From the NCBI GenBank assembly GCA_050179685.1, contig JBFXEW010000010.1, positions 65,907-129,906 of the forward strand: a stretch of DNA of 64,000 nt, given 5' to 3'. This document shows, one piece after another, positions 58,802 to 64,000 of the stretch; the first letter of the stretch is position 1, and the number at the start of each line of letters is the position of its first letter. A program made the translations under genes and the position numbers. Below the pieces are notes generated by a model. That model was not told the DNA's origin. It did no database searches and was given only the letters and a program-made list of their open reading frames with translations. The stretch is from GWE2-40-63 sp050179685. Lineage in GTDB: Bacteria > Bacteroidota > Bacteroidia > Bacteroidales > SZUA-534.

Positions 58802-61061
58802 GGATTTATCGATACGTTTTAAAATTATCAGCTTAATTGCAGTCACCAGCCTGGTTTCGTTGCTCCTAAGCGGATTGATATTTTATGCCTACGACAAATC
58901 GCAATATGAACTCTCAGCGCTTCACGAACTGGAAATTCTGGCCGACATTATCGGAAACAACAATACCGCCAACATTAAATACAATTCGCCTTCGGGGGCC
59001 CTGGAAATATTGAAAACCCTGGAGGTAAACAAAAACATTAAAATTGCCCGTATTTTCGATGTTAACCAAACCCTTTTTGCAGAATACCTGAGTCACCCAG
59101 ACTTCCAGAGTCAGAACCTCAATTTTGTCTGCAAAAAAGACACTTTTGCCTTTGTCGATAACTCTTTACTCATTTCGCGACAAATAATTCTCGATAACGA
59201 ACGAATTGGTTCCATTTACCTGCAATCGGGACTTGACGACTACAGCCAGCGGATTAAAAACTTTCTGAATGTATTTGTTATCATTTCATTGACTTCGTTT
59301 ATTATTGCCCTGCTTATTTCAATCAGGCTGCAACAATTCATCTCCTTCCCCATCATAAGCCTTACCCGAACCATGCAAAAAATTTCAATCAACAAAAACT
59401 ACAATGTACAAATTGAGGAAAAAGGGAAAGATGAAATCGGCGAGATGATAAAAGGTTTTAATACCATGATTAGTCAAATTGACAAGCAAAACATAGCCCT
59501 TAAACTGGCCAAAGAACAAGCTGAAACCTCAGCAAAGATTAAAGAACAGTTTTTGGCCAACATGAGCCACGAAATACGAACCCCGATGAACGGGATTATT
59601 GGAATGGCCAAATTACTAACCAACACCCCGCTGGCTAAAGAACAAATTAAATACCTTGAAAATATTTCCACTTCGGCCGATAATCTTTTGGTAATTATTA
59701 ACGACATTCTCGACTTCTCTAAGATGGAAGCCGGAAAGCTGGAGTTTGAACAAATTGAATTCAACCTGCACGAGTTGTTAAACAAACTAAAATCGGTTTA
59801 TTATGAATCGGCCAAAGAAAAAGGACTTTATTTTAAGCTGCACATTGGCGACAGGGTTCCGCAGTTTATTATTGGTGACCCCACCCGCTTAAACCAGGTT
59901 TTGGTAAATCTTCTGGGAAACGCAGTTAAGTTTACCGAACAAGGCGGAATTGCTTTGCTGGTTAAAGTTGTTGAACAAAACCGTAAAGAAAGCTCCCTGC
60001 ATTTTGTGGTGAATGATACAGGCATTGGAATCTCGCCCGATAAAATTGATGTTATTTTTAGTAGCTTTTCGCAGGCCAGCAGCGACATGACCCGCAAATA
60101 CGGCGGAACAGGACTGGGCCTCACCATCACCAAACAATTGGTAGAACTACAGGGCGGAAACCTGAATGTGGAAAGCAAGGCAGGCGAAGGCAGTTCCTTC
60201 CATTTTAAACTTTCTTTTATCCATGGCAAAGGGAAAATTAAGCATAAAACCGAGTTGCTTCAGGATGAAATACTGGATACTTCAAAAAACATCAGGATAT
60301 TATTGGCCGAGGATAATGAAATTAACCAGCTTTATGTGAAAACCATTTTGGAATCAAAATTCGAGGTCGAGATTGCTCCCAATGGACTAAAGGTTCTCGA
60401 ACTGCTTGAAAAAAACACCTTTCACCTGATTCTGATGGATTTGCACATGCCCGAAATGGATGGTTATGAAACCACGGAAATCATACGGAACTTAGCCGAC
60501 AAAAAATTAAAAAACATTCCCATTGTTGCATTAACGGCAGCTGCAATTAAAGGAGAGAAAGAAAAATGTCTTGCGGCAGGAATGGACGACTATTTATCAA
60601 AACCATTCGACCCCAAAGACTTATTCCAGATTATTGCCCAGAACCTTAAAATAAAGGTTCCCGAGTTTCAACATACCGACAAACCAAACCAGGAAACTCC
60701 GGCTGATGAATCTTCGGAAACTTATACCTACGTAAATCTCGATTACCTGCATAGCATTGGTCAGGGCGATAACAAATTTAAAAACGATTTAATCGATATC
60801 TTTCGTGAACAGATTCCCAAACTGGCCGAACAGCTTAAAAAAGCATTAGAAGATAAAGAATACACCGAGTTAAGTGCTATTGCGCACAAAGCCAAATCGT
60901 CGGTGGCCATGCTGGGAATTGTTACCCTGAAATCACAAATGGAGACGCTTGAAAATAAAGCGCGTGAAGCTGAGGAACCCGAAACCTATGCGCAATTGGT
61001 CAACGATTTTTGCACCATTTCGGAACAGGTATTAAATGAAATTAAAGACTTAAAATTTTGA
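58791..61061 (+). CDS. Hybrid sensor histidine kinase with receiver and Hpt domains
   Basis: 756 residues. TM1 (~11-33), a CHASE8-like periplasmic sensor (~40-155), TM2 (~160-180), HAMP (~180-235) and HisKA with His260 in ANMSHEIRTPMNG. HATPase follows (GNAVKFTEQGG, GTGLGLTI), then a receiver domain with the phospho-Asp in ILMDLHMPEMDG, and a C-terminal Hpt domain (AIAHKAKSSVAML). It carries a full phosphorelay in one chain but no DNA-binding output. The CHASE8-HAMP half is shared with YfiN-type proteins, fitting control by the YfiR encoded upstream. The STAS gene begins 4 bases after its stop. Confidence 0.93.
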   Translation: MNFRDLSIRFKIISLIAVTSLVSLLLSGLIFYAYDKSQYELSALHELEILADIIGNNNTANIKYNSPSGALEILKTLEVNKNIKIARIFDVNQTLFAEYLSHPDFQSQNLNFVCKKDTFAFVDNSLLISRQIILDNERIGSIYLQSGLDDYSQRIKNFLNVFVIISLTSFIIALLISIRLQQFISFPIISLTRTMQKISINKNYNVQIEEKGKDEIGEMIKGFNTMISQIDKQNIALKLAKEQAETSAKIKEQFLANMSHEIRTPMNGIIGMAKLLTNTPLAKEQIKYLENISTSADNLLVIINDILDFSKMEAGKLEFEQIEFNLHELLNKLKSVYYESAKEKGLYFKLHIGDRVPQFIIGDPTRLNQVLVNLLGNAVKFTEQGGIALLVKVVEQNRKESSLHFVVNDTGIGISPDKIDVIFSSFSQASSDMTRKYGGTGLGLTITKQLVELQGGNLNVESKAGEGSSFHFKLSFIHGKGKIKHKTELLQDEILDTSKNIRILLAEDNEINQLYVKTILESKFEVEIAPNGLKVLELLEKNTFHLILMDLHMPEMDGYETTEIIRNLADKKLKNIPIVALTAAAIKGEKEKCLAAGMDDYLSKPFDPKDLFQIIAQNLKIKVPEFQHTDKPNQETPADESSETYTYVNLDYLHSIGQGDNKFKNDLIDIFREQIPKLAEQLKKALEDKEYTELSAIAHKAKSSVAMLGIVTLKSQMETLENKAREAEEPETYAQLVNDFCTISEQVLNEIKDLKF

Positions 61062-61065
61062 CACT

Positions 61066-61398
61066 ATGTTTACCATCGACAACCAAACAAATCATTATGT
61101 AGTAGGTTTTGCCGAACGCGGCCATAAACTTACCGCATTAAATGCCAATGAGTTTAAAGATCAACTCTACCAGTTGATTGATAACGACAACAAAAAAATT
61201 GTTATCGACCTGAACCATGTTTCCTTTATCGACAGCTCGGGCTTTGGTGCCATCATTGCAGTATACAATCACGCCCGAAACAGTCAGGTCGACGTGGTTC
61301 TATGCCGGGTAGCCACATCGGTAATGGGCCTGATAAAAATTACCAAACTCGATCAGGTATTTGAAATCTACGAAACCCTGACCGAAGCTGTCAAATAA
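61066..61398 (+). CDS. STAS domain protein (anti-sigma factor antagonist-like)
   Basis: 110 residues, a single STAS domain: VIDLNHVSFIDSSGFGAIIA with the phosphorylatable Ser58 in the DSSG motif, as in SpoIIAA-type proteins. It would exist in phosphorylated and free forms and bind an anti-sigma-like kinase. No such kinase is adjacent; the SiaB encoded at 22950 is the only GHKL protein-serine/threonine-type kinase in the window. Last gene of the operon. Confidence 0.85.
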   Translation: MFTIDNQTNHYVVGFAERGHKLTALNANEFKDQLYQLIDNDNKKIVIDLNHVSFIDSSGFGAIIAVYNHARNSQVDVVLCRVATSVMGLIKITKLDQVFEIYETLTEAVK

Positions 61399-61541
61399 AG
61401 CTCCGCTGGAGTAAGCATCCTACCGGTTTAACCACCTTCGGGTTAAGCTGATTAGCACTATGTGTCCCGACTTACTTATCGGGTAAGTTGTCGATTTTAA
61501 ATCATTTCAATCTTCTCAACTGAGCCATACGGACAAAAGAC

Positions 61542-61566
61542 AAAAACCCGGAATTACCGGGTTTTT
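61542..61566 (-). terminator. Terminator of the M13 peptidase gene
   Basis: Perfect 10 bp stem AAAAACCCGG/CCGGGTTTTT with a 5-base loop; U-runs on both strands. Confidence 0.88.
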
Positions 61567-61592
61567 GCTAAAATTAATTTATCGTTTTTAGT

Positions 61593-63629
61593 CTACCATA
61601 TTACAGCTCTTTCTGCTTCGGGCAGATACATAAAATCATCTTCGGCAATAGCAAAAGCTTTATGAAACTCCGGCACATTGCGCAACGGACCTTTCACCCG
61701 ATATTCACCCAGGGAGTGAACATCTTCCTGTGTGCGACGCAAAGCTTCTTCCAAACGGATATTTTGTGCCCAAACCTGTGCATAAGCTAAAAAGAATCGT
61801 TGGTCGGGAGAAAATCCTTCAATGGTTTTATCCTGATTCTTCCATTGCTCTGTTTTGGTGAAGGCGGTATAAGCTATATTGATTCCGCCCAGGTCGGCAA
61901 TATTCTCGCCCAGGGTATATTTTCCGTTGGCATAAACCGAATCGGTAATCTGATACTGGTTAAACTGCTTAACCAACACCTCGGCCCGCTCCATAAAACG
62001 TTCCGAATCGGCATCGGTCCACCAGGTATTCAGGTTTCCATTTTTATCGTACAGACGGCCTTTATCATCGAAACCATGAGTCATTTCATGTCCAATTACC
62101 ACGCCTATGGCTCCATAATTCACAGCATCGTCACCATCGAGGAAGAAGAACGGTGGTTGCAGAATTCCTGCGGGAAATACGATCTCGTTCATGGTTGGGC
62201 TGTAATAAGCATTCACCATTTGTGGAGGCATGTGCCATTGCGCCTTATCAACCGGTTTATTAATTTTCGAAACCATATCGTTCACGGCAAACCTGCGTGC
62301 ACGCAACATGTTTAATACATACGCATCGTCGCCCACTTCGAGTTCGGTATAATCTTTCCACTTATCGGGGTAACCAATCTTTACATTAATGGCCTCCAGT
62401 TTTTCCATGGCATTGGCTTTGGTTTCCTCGCTCATCCATTCCAATTGTCCGATGCGCTCGCCCAGGGCAATCTTCAGGTTCGCCACCAGCGACAACATAC
62501 GCTCTTTCGCTTCAGGCGGAAAATAACGCTCTACATAAATTTGTCCTACGGCTTCGCTCAATGAGCTGTTGGTAGCATCCATCACACGTTTCCAGCGGGG
62601 TTTTAACTCGGGAGTTCCTGAAAGTACCTTGCCGTAAAAACTGAATTGCTCGTTTACAATTTCCTCATTCAAAAACGAGGCTGTGCTACGGTAAAGATTC
62701 CAGCGGAAATAGCTTTTCCAGTTAGCCACAGGAGCTTTGTTTAACTGCTTGTTAAACTCCTGAATAAATTCGGGCTGCATTACAATCAACTCACCCGGAT
62801 TTCCAATTCCCAAAGCTTCAAAATACTGAAGCCAGTTAAAATCGGGAGCCAGCTGACTTAATTCGCTTATTGTTTTCTTATGATAGGTTTTATGCGGATC
62901 GCGCAGTGAAAGACGGTCCATAGAGGCCTGAGCCAATACTTTTTCAAAATCATAAACAACCTTGGCATTTATTTCAGCCTGTTCCCGGGTATCTCCCATC
63001 AACACAAAACTGTTCACCAAATGCTGTTGGTATTTTTCGCGGATGTTTCGAAAGCGTTCCGCATCGCTGAGGTAATAATCACGATCGGGCATGCCCAAAC
63101 CGCTCTGATACAAGTGGCTTATCACCATTTCGCTATTTTTGGAATCGGCACCGCCATACAAACCAAATACCGACGACACATAATGCTTGTGGAAGGTTTC
63201 TATTTGTTTTTGGATACCTGCTTTTGAATCGATGGCATCAATCTGCTGATACCAATCGTTCAGTACCGATATACCTTTTTCCTCAATGGCAGTAGTGTCC
63301 ATTCCTGTTTTATAGAAAGTGGCAATTTTGTCATTCACACTGCCTTTTTCGAACGAACCTACACTAAGTTCATCCACCAGTTCACGCAGTTGTTTTTCGT
63401 TCTCGTCCATCAGCAAATCGAAACTACCGTGACGACTTTTATCGTCGGGAATCGGGTTGTTTGCCATCCATCCGCCGTTGGCATACTGGTTAAAATCATC
63501 ACCCGGACTAACACTTAAATCCAGGTTTTTTACATCAATTGCTTTGTTCTCCATTGTTTGATTATTGGTACAAGCCTGCGTTCCGAGCAATAGTCCTGCC
63601 AATATTCCGTAAGCCATTAAATTTTTCAT
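61593..63629 (-). CDS. M13 family metallopeptidase (neprilysin/PepO-like) lipoprotein
   Basis: 678 residues, full length for the family. Lipobox with Cys20 (LLLGTQAC). The zinc site HEMTH is in GVVIGHEMTHGFDDKG, the third ligand Glu in ENIADLGG, and the substrate-binding NAYYSP is present. It degrades peptides at the cell surface or in the periplasm. The C-terminus ends in VIW, as is usual for M13. Single gene. Confidence 0.93.
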   Translation of the reverse strand: MKNLMAYGILAGLLLGTQACTNNQTMENKAIDVKNLDLSVSPGDDFNQYANGGWMANNPIPDDKSRHGSFDLLMDENEKQLRELVDELSVGSFEKGSVNDKIATFYKTGMDTTAIEEKGISVLNDWYQQIDAIDSKAGIQKQIETFHKHYVSSVFGLYGGADSKNSEMVISHLYQSGLGMPDRDYYLSDAERFRNIREKYQQHLVNSFVLMGDTREQAEINAKVVYDFEKVLAQASMDRLSLRDPHKTYHKKTISELSQLAPDFNWLQYFEALGIGNPGELIVMQPEFIQEFNKQLNKAPVANWKSYFRWNLYRSTASFLNEEIVNEQFSFYGKVLSGTPELKPRWKRVMDATNSSLSEAVGQIYVERYFPPEAKERMLSLVANLKIALGERIGQLEWMSEETKANAMEKLEAINVKIGYPDKWKDYTELEVGDDAYVLNMLRARRFAVNDMVSKINKPVDKAQWHMPPQMVNAYYSPTMNEIVFPAGILQPPFFFLDGDDAVNYGAIGVVIGHEMTHGFDDKGRLYDKNGNLNTWWTDADSERFMERAEVLVKQFNQYQITDSVYANGKYTLGENIADLGGINIAYTAFTKTEQWKNQDKTIEGFSPDQRFFLAYAQVWAQNIRLEEALRRTQEDVHSLGEYRVKGPLRNVPEFHKAFAIAEDDFMYLPEAERAVIW

Positions 63630-63969
63630 ACTTTATATTAATAAGTGAATTAGCGATTACCCTGACAAGTCGGTAAAAATAACAAATAGTTACAGGTAGC
63701 TGAATGCTGGTGTTTAGAAAATTGATATTAGGCGGGAGGCCGTTGGCTGGATACTGGATACTGGATACTGGTTACTGGTTACTGGAATTTAGACTATTAG
63801 AAACTAGAACTTAGACTTAAGACCTGAGACAGGCTGCCATTTTTTTGCTCATTGCCCATTGATAATTGACAACAACCCGAAGGCCTTATGTTTGCATAAA
63901 AACATAAGCTTCTATGTTAAAATGTTAACTTTAATTGACATACAAAACATTAACATAAACAAGAAGCTT
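63630..63969. other. Gene-free region with 7 bp repeats
   Basis: 340 bases without an ORF. It contains five tandem ATACTGG/TTACTGG heptamers at 63751-63785 and further CTGAGACAGG-like low-complexity words, similar in style to 25631-25866. Confidence 0.65.
63751..63785. repeat. Five tandem 7 bp repeats (ATACTGG x3, TTACTGG x2)
   Basis: Exact heptamers in a row, then TGGAATTTAGAC-type low-complexity DNA. Confidence 0.85.
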
Positions 63970-63972
63970 ATG
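63903..63972. repeat. 11 bp dyad spanning the start codon of the last gene
   Basis: CATAAGCTTCT (63903-63913) and AGAAGCTTATG (63962-63972) are exact complements. An inner pair ATGTTAA/TTAACAT strengthens the fold. The ATG of the following gene is the last three bases of the right arm. Confidence 0.75.
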
Positions 63973-64000
63973 AAAAGTAAAAGTAAAAAATTAGATTTTA
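63970..64000 (+). CDS. Start of a probable IS110-type transposase (partial)
   Basis: Only MKSKSKKLDF is visible. This opening resembles the N-terminus of Bacteroidota IS110-family transposases, and a strong dyad over the start is compatible with an element end. Ten residues are too few to be sure; another lysine-rich gene start is possible. Confidence 0.3.
   Translation, partial: MKSKSKKLDF

Overview
This 64 kb window is chromosomal DNA of a Bacteroidota bacterium, most likely a marine-type Bacteroidia (Prolixibacteraceae/Marinilabiliales-like; the family is inference). Supporting signs are a C-terminal type IX secretion sorting domain on a subtilase, lipoproteins with short lipoboxes, TAnnTTTG-type -7 promoter boxes, DUF6261, SiaB/SiaC and YfiR families, a GH77 enzyme with two CBM20 domains, and AT-rich DNA with long-stem terminators.

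Layout. 1-13 kb: truncated xseA followed by a T9SS subtilase and a lipoprotein, a von Willebrand-type surface protein, an ECF sigma factor with a membrane partner carrying a TonB-like C-terminus, a large Cache-HAMP-GAF-PAS-hemerythrin sensor, and clpB. 13-25 kb: M23 peptidase, MATE exporter, DPP IV-like peptidase, an operon of lipoprotein, small secreted protein and TerB-like/ABC/permease fusion facing siaB-siaC, then a PfkB sugar kinase and a DUF4268 protein.

25-34 kb is the accessory region. It holds a field of REP-like palindromes and duplicated low-complexity DNA, a DUF6261 gene, an array of seven TTGTAC-N4-GTACAA dyads spaced exactly 42 bp, and a REP-associated tyrosine transposase (RAYT) with a palindrome built into its own coding sequence. 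A pair of ~111 bp direct repeats (27.9 and 33.7 kb) encloses an alpha/beta hydrolase, a YdeI-like protein, a DUF6624 protein and, at 30.48-33.66 kb, what I read as an integron-type gene-cassette array without an integrase. Four minus-strand cassettes each begin with bases complementary to the distal core of their own attC-like site. Two cassette genes are damaged: a RelE/ParE toxin by one stop codon, and a two-TM protein by one extra A in an A run.

34-64 kb is mostly housekeeping: tRNA-Pro(GGG), thioredoxin reductase, DPE2-like 4-alpha-glucanotransferase, aldehyde dehydrogenase, YihY, pnuC plus NadR-like kinase (NAD salvage), S41 peptidase, LOG family protein, a CNNM/CBS protein, serC-serA-DUF1015 (serine synthesis), a lipoprotein hydrolase and gcvT. 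A four-gene signalling operon follows (OmpA/PD40 protein, YfiR, hybrid histidine kinase with Hpt, STAS protein), then an M13 metallopeptidase. A 176 bp MITE-like element lies at 46.8 kb. The window ends in the first codons of a probable IS110-type transposase set in an 11 bp dyad.

Functions are read from motifs and remembered families; no database search was run.
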